From assembly GCA_028583405.1 (NCBI GenBank), contig CM053251.1, positions 10,675,495-10,739,494 of the forward strand: 64,000 nucleotides of DNA. The letters are read 5' to 3'. The notes under the pieces were generated by a model, which was not told where the DNA came from, made no database searches, and worked only from the letters and a program-made list of their open reading frames with translations. The position numbers and the translations under genes are program-made. Shown piece by piece: positions 1 through 11,359 of this stretch (positions within the stretch are counted from its first letter, which is position 1; each line of letters opens with the position of its first letter). The stretch is from Pogonophryne albipinna. Taxonomy: Eukaryota > Chordata > Actinopteri > Perciformes > Artedidraconidae.

Positions 1-302
1 TACTGTAGTCAACTTCATTAAAACGTTATTAACGTGCCTAAACTCAGTAATTCACAATTTCTACGCATGACAACACACTTTGTCCGTGTTTCGCTCTCTC
101 ACCGCACAGTGAAGCGTTCCCGCATTGACGTCACTTCCGGCTTCCCCCAAAACTTCAAAATGACTCAAGGAATTTCCCCGCGATGTTCGAAATTATTGAT
201 ATTTATCGGAACGGTATCGCATCTTCTTTTTTAAACTGACGGTTCGAGATTACTAGTAGCCCAATATTTCATTGCACAACAGTTGTTGGGATGCTGTCAC
301 AG

Positions 303-998
303 GCTCTTTAAGACCCGGTGGGGGACCTTTTGTGAGAGGGCACAGTTTTATGGAGTTTTCAAAAAAGCTCATGAGGCCTCCGCAGCTTGACAAAGGTGAT
401 TATTATCTCTGACCATGTCTGTTTATTAACTGACTGCAGGAAACGGAATGACACTTCTTTTTTTCAACAGTAAAGCACTCAATTGCCATGATGAAGGCTT
501 TACCAGAGATGTTCCCATCACCTATGGCCCCATCCAAGAAGTTAAGGCATGCAAGTGAGGCTGTGCTCCACGTCCTTGAGGTAAGAACATTTCTAAGAAT
601 TTTCTCATGTCGATACAAAGAGTGAAATGTTGTGATCATATTTGTTTGGCTTTTTGTGATGATTTCTTTGTCTGTTTTTGTGTCAGTCTGCAGAAGACCC
701 CAACACCTTTCTTCAGACACGACCACTCTCCAGCCCTGTTGTCGTCATCTGCGAAACCAACTGTATACTGGCCATTGGAACCAAGCCCGTGCTCATCTTC
801 CCAAAAGAGGACATTCATGAAAGCGTGATGTATCTCATGGCATGTTATTACACCTTTCACCTCACCTATCCTAAGTGCATTGCAACATTTCTGTCAGTGG
901 TGCAGACTGAAGTCCTCTTGGACGCCATTCACGACCGTGACATGACTACTTCATACAAAAAGGCTATGGCCGACTGGAAAAAGTTCATAAGTGATTAG
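303..998 (+). CDS. 3' exons of an uncharacterised fish gene (SAMD3-like C-terminus)
   Basis: Three exons can be joined in frame: about 303-395 (acceptor ending TCACAG, donor GTGATT), 471-580 (acceptor TTTTCAACAG, donor GTAAGA) and 687-998 (acceptor TTTGTGTCAG, stop TAG at 996-998). The junctions keep one reading frame: codon V is split across the first, and the second falls between codons. The C-terminal part (FLQTRPLSS, VVVICETNCILAIG, then a YPK stretch) resembles the C-terminus of multi-copy fish proteins annotated as SAMD3-like or uncharacterised; this is recalled family knowledge, not a search. No catalytic motif is visible. The 5' part lies outside the window or is not recognised; the first exon is the least certain. 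A likely poly(A) signal AATAAA lies at about 1570. It could be a transcribed gene or a pseudogenised copy; no internal stop is seen. Confidence 0.45.
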
Positions 999-1008
999 GG
1001 CACTTATA

Positions 1009-1437
1009 TATGAGGGGCCGCTAGGGACATTATTCAGAAATACTGTTCACATACACATGTGAAACACTCTCACACACACAACTGAAACCAACATAATTTA
1101 CAAACATATGTAAAAAATCTCTCATATACACATATGAAACGCTCTCACACACACACCTGAAACACTCACACACACACCTGAAACACTCACACAATCCCAT
1201 ATCTGTGGGAGAGCGTTTCAGGTGTGTGTGTGAGTGCGTATCACATGTGTATATGAGTGCGTTTGACATGTATATGTGAATAACTTTGGATTTCATGTGT
1301 GTGCGAGCGTTTCATATGTGTATATGAGAGATTTTTACATATGTTTGTAAATTATGTTGGTTTCAGTTGTGTGTGTGAGTGTTTCACATGTTTATGTGAA
1401 CGGTATTTCTGAATAATGTCCATAGCGGCCCCTCATA
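1009..1437. mobile_element. Palindromic MITE with long terminal inverted repeats
   Basis: The ends are inverted copies: TATGAGGGGCCGCTAGGGAC at the left matches the complement of the right end, and the match continues for well over 100 bp (ATTATTCAGAAATAC, then CA/TG-rich arms including AACATAATTTACAAACATAT). It is flanked by CTTATA on both sides (1003-1008 and 1438-1443), a possible 6-bp target-site duplication. There is no transposase, so it is non-autonomous; the superfamily is not determined. It lies between the stop codon at 998 and the poly(A) signal near 1570 of the upstream gene, so probably inside its 3' UTR. The ORF across 1030-1296 is only the repeat read through. Confidence 0.75.
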
Positions 1438-1568
1438 CTTATAGTCCTATTGAAAATTGTCAAAAGTGTCATGAGAATTTCACTTGCGTTGCATTTTACA
1501 GTGAAATAATGTTCTGTTTTTCTCTAAAGACATATCTGATGACTGACCTTTACTACGCTGTTTGAAAA

Positions 1569-1575
1569 CAATAAA
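1569..1575 (+). promoter_or_regulatory. Candidate poly(A) signal of the upstream gene
   Basis: An AATAAA hexamer (CAATAAAAAC) follows the stop codon at 998 and the MITE at 1009-1437. It is the first clear poly(A) signal downstream on the plus strand, giving a 3' UTR of about 150 bp without the MITE. Confidence 0.35.
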
Positions 1576-1669
1576 AACATTAAAAGAAATCATTTGAGAC
1601 TCATATTTTTCTTTATGCAAGCAGTCAAAGTTTATATCTTGATAGGATTAAAGATTTTTGAAGGTTTTG

Positions 1670-2140
1670 TCTCTACGTTTCTTGGTATTTAGCCTTATTT
1701 TAAGAATACTTTAATAGCACCAAATGCTGAATTTAAGTAGATTTTTCTACATATTAAGAAAATAATTCTTAAATCTTATCTTTGTATCTAGACAAATGTA
1801 CCTGCACTGGATTTAAGATATGTTGCCTAACATAAAATAGATTTTTGGGACAAAAGCGGTAGAATATGCTGAATTCAAGCACATTTTCCGTATAATAAGA
1901 TTATAATTCTTAAAGATATTCCTTGCTTCAATTCAAATTTACTTAATTTTAGTTTAAAAACACTTGTTTTAAGATATCTGTGGATCTTTTTAGGCTAGAT
2001 TTATTTACTTGTTTTAAGAAGGTCTTGGCAAGTGAATTTTTCTTGTTCTGTTGGCAGATAATTTTTCTTATTTTAAGTAATATATTACTAATTTTACTAT
2101 TTATTTTTCTTGTTTTTTGAGGCTTAGTTTTTGCAGTGTA
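1670..2140. mobile_element. Non-autonomous DNA transposon fragment
   Basis: AT-rich sequence with recurring TTCTTGTTTTAAG / TTCTTAAATCTT blocks, ending in TTAGTTTTTGCAGTGTA at 2124-2140, an end that I recognise from common fish non-autonomous DNA transposons. The left boundary is not resolved. No coding capacity. It abuts the endogenous retrovirus fragment that begins at about 2141. Confidence 0.45.
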
Positions 2141-2368
2141 TTTGCCATGATAGTTGTGTTAGGACTAGTCCTATATTTCATTAACCCAATACTGAAGAAG
2201 TGCGTTTCCAGCATGGTATCCTCAGCTTTCGTTCAGTATGCTGCTATTCCATTACACGACAATCCTACTTTGCGCCACAGCTACGAGAATCGTATACCTT
2301 GTACATTCCACCGTACCCCTGTTCGTGAGCTAGAATCAGAAGAGTCTGATTTCGACACTACAATATAA
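2141..2368 (+). pseudogene. Endogenous retrovirus envelope, C-terminal fragment
   Basis: The open frame ending at TAA 2366-2368 has a hydrophobic stretch (about FAMIVVLGLVLYF) followed by a Cys-containing, polar tail of about 55 residues, the layout of a retroviral transmembrane subunit with its cytoplasmic tail. It is placed directly upstream of a polypurine tract and an LTR, as env is in a provirus. Everything 5' of the membrane segment is missing: the DNA transposon end at 2140 abuts it, and the ATG at 2117 falls within that transposon, so it is not a real start. Retroviral genus not assigned. Confidence 0.5.
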
Positions 2369-2537
2369 TCCATGTGAATCGAGTGTACCCTCCTCTTATG
2401 CTTACATTATATTGGAGCCAGTTTTCTATGATATATTTGTGATGTGTTTACTTAAACCAGCGATGGAGTATATTCATTGATGTGTTATATCAGTCTATCC
2501 TGTCATTTGTTATTTTTTTATGATTGATCAAGTACGA

Positions 2538-3071
2538 TCAAAAGGGGAGAATGTAGTGGCAATTTCTTAGGTTACCTTATATGGTAAAACCAAATGCTTC
2601 TAAATGCATTGTCTAACACAACTATACAATTTCCTGATATGTGCTGTTTTCTCTGCATACTCTAAATGAGGGTTTTTATTCCCAAGCGCTTCAAGGCCAC
2701 AGAGCTGATTTGGCAGACTATGTTGAAACTACTCCTTTTCACACAAAGTTTGCTACGGCTCAAGGACACAGGTGTCTCACACAAAGTTTGAACTCCCATA
2801 ACAATACATCCGTGTGAAAGCAGATTTCTGAGGCGTTCCGCCTAGCTACACAAAACTCTGTCTGCCCGCCCTATCTTGTATATAAGCTTTTCTATTTTGT
2901 GACTATTGCGCACACTCCTGCAGACTATCCTATACTCTGTGAGACCTGTGTCTTTGAATATATTCAAATAAATAACCAGAAAGACAACTCTGTTTGTTGC
3001 ACCATTTATTGTTTGATAATTCTGACTCGTGTATCTCCACAGTATTGACTGGGTCTAAGATTTCCGTAACA
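2538..3071 (+). mobile_element. Polypurine tract and 3' LTR of an endogenous retrovirus
   Basis: A purine run (AAAAGGGGAGAA, about 2539-2550) is followed by an LTR starting TGTAGTGGC at 2552 and ending CCGTAACA at 3071, about 520 bp, with TG...CA ends. A TATA-like TATATAAG is at about 2879-2886 and AATAAA at 2967-2972, fitting a U3-R-U5 layout. No partner 5' LTR or gag-pol is found in the window, so this is a 3' remnant. A short TA microsatellite follows. Confidence 0.6.
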
Positions 3072-3294
3072 ATATATATATATATATGTATATACACAGT
3101 GCAATAAGCTTCTTAGTCCAATAATAAGCTACAGGGACGTTAATCTAACGTCGGTAATATTAACTTTATTTAATACAACATTTACGGTACAAGATTTAAT
3201 CATACAGCCCATGTAGTATAATATTTTACAAATGATGAATTACAGCAAACATGTGCAATATATCCATTATTACAGCTCCGTGGGATGGCAGTAA

Positions 3295-4043
3295 CCCCTA
3301 GTTTCCACTGGGTCCGTCTGCGGCGCGTTACGGCTGCGCCGCGGTTTTGGTCCGGCCTCCTCCGGCGTCATACCCTACCAGGCGCGTTTCAGAAGCATTA
3401 CGGAAGCGGAGCGTCGTGCATGCCGGCTCGCAGTTGTTGTTGATTTGGGCATATTTCCTGGACATTTGTACTTCTACAAGAAAGTAAGTAGGCTACGTAG
3501 TCAAATGGTTTATTTTTCTGTCTGTTTAAATCGTGTTTATTGTTGTTATTTCCTATTTTGTTGTGTTGTAGACTACAGACATAATTAATAATAATTGTAA
3601 TATCCCAGTTATAAACAACATGAATCAAAGATGGGTTGCTGTATTTTAGTGGTAAAAAAAAATGCATTCATCATCATAATTATTCTATATAATTTACACA
3701 CAGTGCCTGTAAACCGAAGGAGAACGCTGGCCTTTATTCTCCTACTGGAAAGACTACAGAGGAGGGATGGGGGGAGGAGAAGGAACCGGTTTTGGGGGGT
3801 GGGCCAGATGCTGTCACCGTTCCACTTCCTGCCCGACATTACCTTACGGCTGCGTCGCGTAGAAAAATAGACTTCAATCCTATTTCGAGCGGAGCCCAGC
3901 GGCGAGACGCTTCTGGGACGCTTCTGAGCCGTAACGCGGCACGTCTGGTGGAATAGCACCCATTGACTAGAGTGGCCGCGATCCTTGCGGACGCCGCGGC
4001 GCAGCCGCAACGCGCCGCAGACGGACCCAGTGGAAACTAGGGG
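3295..4043. mobile_element. Non-autonomous PIF/Harbinger-like DNA transposon
   Basis: The element starts CCCCTAGTTTCCACTGGG and ends with its inverse at 4043; the inverted similarity runs about 50 bp through a GC-rich stretch (TCTGCGGCGCGTT). TAA lies on both sides (3292-3294 and 4044-4046), consistent with the 3-bp TWA target duplication known for PIF/Harbinger. No transposase is present, only short chance ORFs. Confidence 0.6.
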
Positions 4044-4046
4044 TAA

Positions 4047-4713
4047 GGCGATATGGGTCCGTTCTTATTGTGCATCCATGGGTAAAGACAAACGCATGTA
4101 GTGCTGAACACGTAACATGAACGTGCCGGGCGGCGCGGTCCCATGGGTTAGATGCGCGTTCATAATGCAGAGGGAAATAACTCTCAGAATAACGTTATTA
4201 GCACATTTTTACAACTTGAGGAACGAATGTCTTTAATAAGGGCTATGCAAGTGTTCATACTGGGTTGTTTATTTAGTTAAAAAATTATCCTACGAGTTAC
4301 AGACCACTCTTTCCCAATGTAAGTCAATGGGAAAAAGTGTTTCCGGGCCCAGCAACCTAAAGGAAGTGTAGTACCGCCATTTGGCCACAACGAATATTCT
4401 CATCAGACTCCGGCGCACTTCCTGGGGGCTTGAGGTTAACACATGAACTGCTCTGCCTGACGAGCTAGCAGGAATGGCAGCTAAAGCTACAGGTGTTCCC
4501 ACTAAAGGGTCCGTGTGGCAACACAATAAGCAAGGTGAATTATGGTCCCACATGGTGTCACCACACAAGTACCCCCAGAATTCACACATAAACAAAATCA
4601 GCATGGCGGGGAGGAACGACACACCGACCCCCACGACTTCTGAGCACGGGAGTCGGAAAAACTGACTTCCGCCTGTGCGGCCCCCGGAAGGGGAGGGACC
4701 GGAACAACAGGTC
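4047..4713. other. Unassigned sequence between transposons
   Basis: No gene or recognisable element. It may include the lost LTR side of the minus-strand gypsy element that begins at 4714, since retroelement 3' ends should lie here, but no LTR boundary, TG/CA ends or second copy could be found. ORFs at 4290-4634 and 4474-4665 have no family resemblance. Confidence 0.4.
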
Positions 4714-5110
4714 TTAAATCCGTGACAGGGGTTGAGGCCGGGGGCGGCCCCGTCGCGGAGGTCGAGCCAGCACCACCGGCTGGTCTAAGTCCAGGTGAGC
4801 AGCCTTCACCCGGTCCACCGAGACGTGCTCGGAGCGGAGCTCTGCGGGAACCCGGGACACCTGAGTACCGTGCTGAGTAGTAGGGATCGGAGCAAAGGCC
4901 TCAGCGGTGTCCTGCAGGAAAGCCCGCTGGGCCGACGCCGACCAGGGAGCTGATGCGTTAGGGAGGAAATCCCCAGGAACCCTCAGCGGCTGACCGTATA
5001 CCATCTCAGCCGTAGAGCACTGCAGGTCTTCTTTAGGCGCAGTCCTCAGGCCCAGCATCACCCAGGGCAGCTTGTCGACCCAATTCCCGTCCGTAAGGCC
5101 GGCCTTGAGA
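4714..5110 (-). pseudogene. Gypsy integrase, C-terminal fragment
   Basis: The minus-strand frame contains LTDGNWVDKLPWVMLGLRTA and AEMVYGQPLRVPGDFL, typical of the end of the gypsy integrase core and its C-terminal region, followed by an Arg/Pro-rich tail. The HHCC zinc finger and catalytic core are absent; the frame joins directly to the RNase H/linker region near 5100-5115 in a different frame, marking a deletion. Confidence 0.75.
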
Positions 5111-5775
5111 CGCTGGGATCTGTGACCTGGTCCGCCGCCATGCGAGTATAGTCCAGGCCCAACTGGACGGCACCGATGACGACTCTGGAGAGGCAATCAG
5201 CAACCAGGTTCGACTGGCCAGCCACGTGCTTAATGTCCGTAGTGAACTCTGATATGTAAGACAGCTGCCGCTGCTGACGTGCCGACCAAGGCTCCGCCAC
5301 TTTTGACATGGCGAAGGTGAGCGGCTTGTGGTCGACAAACGCCGTAAATTCACGGCCTTCCAGCATGAAACGGAAGTGCCGCACGGCCAAATAAAGTCCT
5401 AGGAGCTCTCGGTCAAAGGCGCTGTACCGGCGTTCTCTGGGCGTCAGCTGGCGGCTGAAAAAAGCGAGCGGCTGCCAAGCGCCCTTCACCCACTGCTCGT
5501 GCACCGACCGTGTAGTCCGACGCGTCCGTTGAGATGGAGATGGGAGCCGCAGATGATGGGTGTGCCAGCAAAGCCGCCTGAGCCAACGCGGTTTTGACCT
5601 CAGCAAAAGCAACGTCTGCCTCAGCTGTCCAGTCGATCGCCTGGACGGGGGTCTTGCCTTTCAACGCTTCATACAGCGGCCACACGATGTGTGCGGCCCG
5701 GGCGATGAAACGGTGGTAGAAGGTCACCATCCCCAGAAACTCACGGAGCGACCGGGCTGTGAGGAAAAGCCGCAA
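5110..5775 (-). pseudogene. Gypsy RNase H and connection domain fragment
   Basis: Two overlapping minus-strand frames carry FLGMVTFYHRFI, SISTDASDYTVGA (first RNase H Asp) and then LAFFSRQLTPRERRYSAFDR (catalytic Glu region) and EGREFTAFVDHKPLTFA. A frameshift near 5500-5550 separates them, so the domain is not continuous. Confidence 0.8.
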
Positions 5776-6314
5776 CAGCCTCCACCTTCACTGGCAGAGG
5801 TGCCGCACCGCCCTTGGTGACGCGGTGCCCCAGGAAATCAATGTCAGACACCCCGAACTGGCACTTTGCAAGATTGATGATTAATCCCTGTTCATTGAGC
5901 CGCGTAAAAAGGGCTCGGAGGTGGGACAGGTGCTCCTGCACTGAAGCGTTGGCGACGAGTATGTCGTCGAGGTAGACAAACACAAATGCCGAAAAGTCCT
6001 GAATGTGCGGCACCGGATAGCGGTCAGGCGTAGTGGCGTCGTTGAGTCGGCGGTAATCCCCGCACGGGCGGAACCCGTCATTCGGTTTGGGGACGACGTG
6101 CAGGGGGGGAAGCCCAAGGACTGTCGGAGCGGCGGACAATGCCCAGGCGCTCCATGGTTGCGAACTCCGCCCTCGCTACAGCCAGCTTAGAAGGGTTCAA
6201 CCGCCGGGCCCTGGCGTAGACAGGAGGCCCCTCGGTAGTGACGTGGTGCTCCACGCCATGCTTAGTGGTAAGCGCAGAGAAGGTGGGCAGTGACAGGTCT
6301 GGACACTCTGCCAA
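5776..6314 (-). pseudogene. Gypsy reverse transcriptase with central deletion
   Basis: Minus-strand frames give the RT N-terminal part (EHHVTTEGPPVYARARRL; then LHVVPKPNDGFRPCGDYRRL) and the catalytic FVYLDDILVA. The PHIQDFSA segment, encoded to about 5987, is followed directly by FVFVYLDD, so roughly 60-70 residues normally between them, including the first catalytic Asp, are missing. A frameshift lies near 6080-6140. Confidence 0.8.
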
Positions 6315-6341
6315 CAGTCTGAGAAACGCGTCTGCCCCCGA

Positions 6342-6703
6342 TTAGCGAGCCCGACAGCCCGTGCACACGAGGGAAGAAAACGTCAAGGCATCAACCAAAC
6401 GCCTATTCTTAACGTCCACTAAGAGTCCATGAGCACACAAAAAATCCGCTCCGAGGAGGGGAAAAGAAATGTCCGCTGTCACAAAATCCCAGCTGAAACG
6501 CTGTCCTCCGAAGCACAAACACATAGGCCTCACGCCGTACGTGCGAATGGGACCGCCGTTAGCCGTTGCCCGCCCCCGGGTGACGTCTTCACTCGATGTG
6601 GGAACTACGCTCCTTTGAGCGCCCGTGTCACACAGAAACAGGCTCCCCGAAACGCTGTCGCTGACGAAGAGGAGCCTGCACGTGCCGCCGACGCTCAGGG
6701 CCA
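6342..6703 (-). pseudogene. Gypsy aspartic protease fragment
   Basis: The minus-strand frame contains LFLCDTGAQRSVVP (retropepsin D-T-G active site) and ISFPLLGADFL (flap-side hydrophobic-hydrophobic-G motif), the two signatures of a retroviral-type protease, in the position expected between gag and RT. Confidence 0.75.
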
Positions 6704-7015
6704 CTACTGAGCGCCGCCCCCTCCGTTTCCCGGGGGTTTGTAGCTGCACGGAGCGATGCATTTCTTCGCCATTGTCCCGAAACGTGCGTGGTAAAAGCAC
6801 TCTCCGGTGTCTCCACGCCGGCTCGATACAGCCGTGTCCTGCCTCCGCCACGCTTTCTTGACTACAGATGGGCCGCTGAGCGTCGCGGCTAACGTCTCTG
6901 CACCGGGCTGTTGTGTAGTCAGGAAAAAACAATCCGCTTCCTCAGCCAAGGCACGGGGCTCCGTGACAGGCGTGTTGGCCAGCGCCGTCTGGACCCAGGG
7001 AGGCAAGTGACGCAG
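6704..7015 (-). pseudogene. Gypsy gag C-terminal fragment
   Basis: The frame has PPWVQTALANTPVTEPRALA, typical of fish gypsy gag, and a degenerate zinc knuckle (CFYHARFGTMAKKC). Sequence beyond about 7015 does not look like gag, so it is 5'-truncated. Confidence 0.65.
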
Positions 7016-8970
7016 GAAAATCTCCGTGAATAAAATCCGGGGATCTTCCCCCCCCTAGCAGATTTAGCATTTTCTCCATTAGCTGAGATTTATTTGCAGG
7101 TGTTTCCTGCTTATGTATGCGTTTTGGGCCGTTGTTCCGCGTTTGCACCTGCCGGCCACCGTATAAACCTATTGAATTACCCAACCAACAAAAAAAACTA
7201 ACCATGAATGTACATGCCTCACTGAACATAACATTAAAAACGGAACATTGGTTTTATTTCATAACCAACCCTTTCATAATTCATATGAATGCATGCAGCG
7301 TGAAACACTTTGTATTGTCCTAATGGACAGGTACAGATTCAAGACACATTTCTTTGTTTCAGTGGTTCCAAGGCCTTAGTGTCAATGAATGTGTTTACAT
7401 GCACACCACACTCTGTTAAATCGCTTATATGTCTTATATGTTTGTGCTGGTTCTGTGTATCCTCCCAGCTCTATCATATGTATAAATAGAATAATCTTAA
7501 ATATTGCCATGGCAACAAAACATAGTTAAAACAGTAATGTATGGGATGAGGTGCCCACATGTATCAGCGCCTCAGGTTATATGACTATCACCTCTAATAG
7601 TAAGAAGATAAAATCACAAGGCAAGGGGGACAACATGGTGTGATAGCAGCAACTAAACACAAGTCTGCCAACATCATAAACCAGAGTCATATGTAATGTG
7701 ATTAAGTAATGATAAGTATATGCAATAATGCAGAAATTCAACATATCATCCAAATATAGAATAATATAGTAATATAATTTAAGGTGAAAAGTACGAGACC
7801 ATTCAAACATAATATATTAAAGCAATATATAGCTGAATACGAAATTCAATATACTATTGTATCAATATGGTATAGTTTAATATGCATAATAAATCAGTTG
7901 GGATACATTGGAGATTGTGAGTAGTTTCCCCGAGTGCCTGATTAGGATATTGTTTAGCATATTGAGTCCTCTTTTTTCTTATTATTTCATCTATAACAAA
8001 TTGGTTTCAGAAACAAATGAAAAAACAACCACAAATTGGTCACAGTGAACAAAGTTAATTTACATAATGCTACGTTCACAGATTACCGAGTGACGCATTA
8101 CCATAACGAGAGAGCACGTCGTGTTCTCACATGTGATTTTTGTTAAATACAAATGTCCCCTCTGAAGATGCTGGAAAATACGAAGGGTTTATAAAACAGA
8201 CGGGGCAGAAAGCATGGTGTTTCTTTCAAAATCAGCTCCGACATTAAAGCAGCATGAGTGTGTTTATGTGCACACCATCACTGTTATTGTTTAAGAAATG
8301 TACCTGGAAACAGTTTCAGTTTCAGCAACGCTAGTTCTGAATGCTTCAAGTGTTGTCAAGTTGGAGAAGATGTTTTCTAAATGCTGCACATTAGGGTAGA
8401 TGTTTCTTACTTTTCTTGTGTCGTGTCCATTTGCATCTGTTTTCTTAATTTGCAGTGCTTTGAGCTCTTAGGTACACTGTAGCTTTCTCTTGAGATGTTT
8501 TTGGTCGGGATCTTAGGTGCGAAACGCCTCGTCATAAAATTAGGCTCTAATTAAGATGTAAGCTTTCACACAAACTGTTGCGTGCACATCCATTCTCTCA
8601 AGGCTTATTTCTGTTGATGTGATCATCATTCATTGACATCATTGAGACTATAATTGTGTGTGTGGATTCTACCGATGCTGTGTCCATCCACACAAATCAA
8701 GCATCTTTAGTCAAGTACATTGAGTCTCAATAAAAGGCAGGAATAACCAGAAAAAAACTGTTTTTGCATTAGTTATGAGTGTCTTATTTCAAAGAAACAT
8801 TTTGTTCAGCTTGTTTGTAATTGCTGATGTCCTCCTGGCTCTGCTGAGAAAAACACATTTCTTACTCGAAAGCCTCTTTCTCCTTTGGGTCCAGACAATT
8901 AATACTTCAACAATAATGTGGGATATATAATACAGTGTTACCTCAAAGCAAAGACACAAAATATTCTTAC
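7016..8970. other. Non-coding, AT-rich; nothing recognised
   Basis: No ORF with family resemblance, no repeats with clear ends. Very AT-rich around 7700-7900. A palindrome-free intergenic stretch as far as can be read. Confidence 0.5.
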
Positions 8971-8974
8971 AAAA

Positions 8975-9304
8975 TAGTACAAAAGCAGCGTTCAGTTACT
9001 ATGCTCCAAATATCTGGAACAAACTACCAGAAACCTGCAGGGCCGCTGCAACTCTTACTTTTAAATCCAGGCTGAAGACTTTTCTTTTTGCCGCTGCTTT
9101 TAATTGATATATTCATATCTTAAACTGCACTGTAACTTTTATCCATGTATTTTTTTATTCTTTTAATGTTTATTTTATTATCTTTGCTTTTTAATTACTA
9201 TTTTTAAATGCCATTTTCTTAATGTCTTCATTTTTGTAAAGCACTTTGAATTGCCTTGTGTTGAAAGGTGCTATATAAATAAACTTACCTTGCCTTGCCT
9301 TGCC
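8975..9304 (+). mobile_element. L2-like LINE, 3' end
   Basis: A short frame ending TGA 9104-9106 reads FSYYAPNIWNKLPETCRAAA then FKSRLKTFLF, the conserved C-terminus of L2/CR1-type ORF2 proteins. It is followed by a 3' UTR with TTTGTAAAGCACTTTGAATT and GGTGCTATATAAATAAAC and ends in (TTGCC)n microsatellite at 9287-9304, the usual L2-type tail. 5'-truncated. Confidence 0.75.
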
Positions 9305-10004
9305 TACAAGCCAATATGAAAGTATAATTTTTTCAAACAATTAATATAACTATCCTTTGTAGGTTAAAGTGTCATGGAGATTGACCTTGTTTCCTCTATT
9401 ATTGTACCTGCATCATGAATTGTGAAGACTTTGCTTAAATTGCTTAAATTCATTGCTAAGTGCAGTCTTAGATTATCACCCTTTAAAAGTAAGGACAGTG
9501 GTTGTTAATACATTAAGTGAGTGTGATGTGCCTTTTCGTTTGGAAAGTGTTTGAAACAAATATCACACTGTGTTAAATCTATAAACCTGATCCAATAATT
9601 TGAAAGTATAATCAACCACCAAATCAGCACCAATACTTAAATGAAAAAATCTACTCTGTATAATTTATAAATATTATCCAACTATTTAATAATGTAATCA
9701 TGGCCTCGGCTCGGTTTTGTTCCTCGATAAATCATCTGCCTGACGCTGGGTGTTTTGGCACAGCAGGCAGACAGAACCTAATGGAATCGATCCGTCTGGT
9801 CTGGGCAGACTAATGTTGTTATGCATCGTTATTTTATTCATCATGAACAGGTATAATCTTTTACATTTATGTCAATCCACTATGTGCATGAAATGTAATT
9901 CCTCTCTGTGTAGCCCTGTATTTTATCACAGTAACCTAAACCTGTGATTTTAGACCCTCATCTGCTTGTCACCTGCCCTTTTAGGTCTACTTAGCTCACC
10001 TAAC
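9305..10004. other. Non-coding; nothing recognised
   Basis: No credible gene or repeat boundary; the ORF at 9750-9947 has no family resemblance. Confidence 0.45.
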
Positions 10005-10165
10005 ATCAAGAATCAAAGGTTTTATTGTCATATGCACAAAGCTACAGTGTAGAAATGGCAATGAAATTATTCTGACCTGACCTCCTCCAACAATGCAACA
10101 TATATAATAAAATACAAAATAAAAAGTAGAGCAAAAAGTCTACATACATGTCAATAGAATATGGG
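10005..10165 (-). mobile_element. Possible LINE 3' tail
   Basis: On the minus strand the sequence runs to GCATATGACAATAAAACC then TTTGATTCTTGATG, a 3' end common to dispersed fish LINE-type retroposons (AATAAA plus TTGAT-type tail). No coding part is visible. Confidence 0.35.
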
Positions 10166-11355
10166 ATATGTACAAGAACAGAATATGAAATGAATCAAGT
10201 CAGCTCATAAAGTAAGCCTCTTTCACAGTTAATGCTGCTTGTAGAGATATGACTGAGATACATTTTAAGAACATTTAGGATTTTTTTTCATTGAGAGAGC
10301 ATCAAAGGACAAAACCTTAATTAGGCGAGACGAGAAATTGACTTGGCACAATCTATAGTCTGTCCTCCTTCCGGTGCTGCATTGACGGCTGCGATGAGAG
10401 CGTGAAGCACCTCGTCTGTCCTGATTGGTTTACTTGATGAGCCGAAGTCATGCTGTCTCTTTTCTTTAAAGAAGAATTAGTGCTCTACAATTAACTGACT
10501 GGCAATTCAATTTGAGTGAACCGACTGTCTCTGTTCTTTCCCAGTCAGGACGGATTTGGATAGAAACACTCTTTTATCTGCTGCAAGATATTTAATTCCT
10601 CCTCATTATGGTATCTAAAAGGTTTTAGTTGCATCTATCAGCACACGTCACCCTGTGAAGATTAAAAGCCTCCCATTAGTTGAGTTAAGTGGATAGGCCA
10701 AACATCGCAGGGCCTTAATGGAGTTAAAGTTGCAATTATCAGCCTCACAGAAAGTATTTTTGTCACGAAACAGTGAGCTGATGAAAGTAGTCATCAACTC
10801 TTCTTCAATATGGTTAATGATGTATTCAGGGCAATTTTAGAATGAAGTGTTCTTTTTTTAAATCCTTTTAAGCCTTTAAATCAAAAAGGAACAACTGAAT
10901 GTACTTTAGAGCAAGACACTTAATAGTAGTTGGGTCGTAATCGTATACAACTTAAATACACACTTCATAATGAACAAGTCATTGCTTAAAACAAGAGTTA
11001 TTGTGTTTTAAATATCCTTAAGTTCCTCTAAGGGTTAAAGCTACGAAATATTAAAATGTATACCGGAAATGGCCCATTCAACTTATGTAAGCCAAAATGG
11101 ATTGATAAATAAACATATGCTTTGAACTAAAGAAGAATGCAAATCAACCACAACCTAATATCACAAAATCATCATTTCACCATCCATTATGTTAACTCAC
11201 AAAGAAGTAATGTTCTGCTTTCAGCCTGGTAATAATCTTTCTCTTACCCACAACAAGTGACTTGTGTAAAAGCGCCGGGTCTATTCATGCAACTTTGTGT
11301 TCAATCTGGTGGCTGAGCCTCATCTCCAGCATCTGCAGCTCTTACAAAACAAAGT
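10166..11355. other. Non-coding; nothing recognised
   Basis: No ORF above background and no element boundaries seen on either strand. Confidence 0.4.
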
Positions 11356-11359
11356 AGGC

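Larger units (their letters stand above)
4714..7015 (-). mobile_element. Decayed Ty3/gypsy retrotransposon
   Basis: Read on the minus strand the order is gag end, aspartic protease, reverse transcriptase, RNase H and integrase C-terminus, the Ty3/gypsy order. It is dead: frameshifts break every domain, the central part of reverse transcriptase and the integrase core are deleted, gag is truncated at about 7015 and no LTRs are recognisable. GC content is higher than in the surrounding DNA. Confidence 0.85.

Noticed and set aside
2117..2140. ATG at 2117 as the start of a small membrane protein gene
   Set aside because: The first codons come from a DNA transposon end; the rest is a retroviral env tail followed by polypurine tract and LTR.
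4290..4634. 114-codon minus-strand ORF beside the gypsy element
   Set aside because: No resemblance to gypsy or host proteins; no repeat copy to support it.
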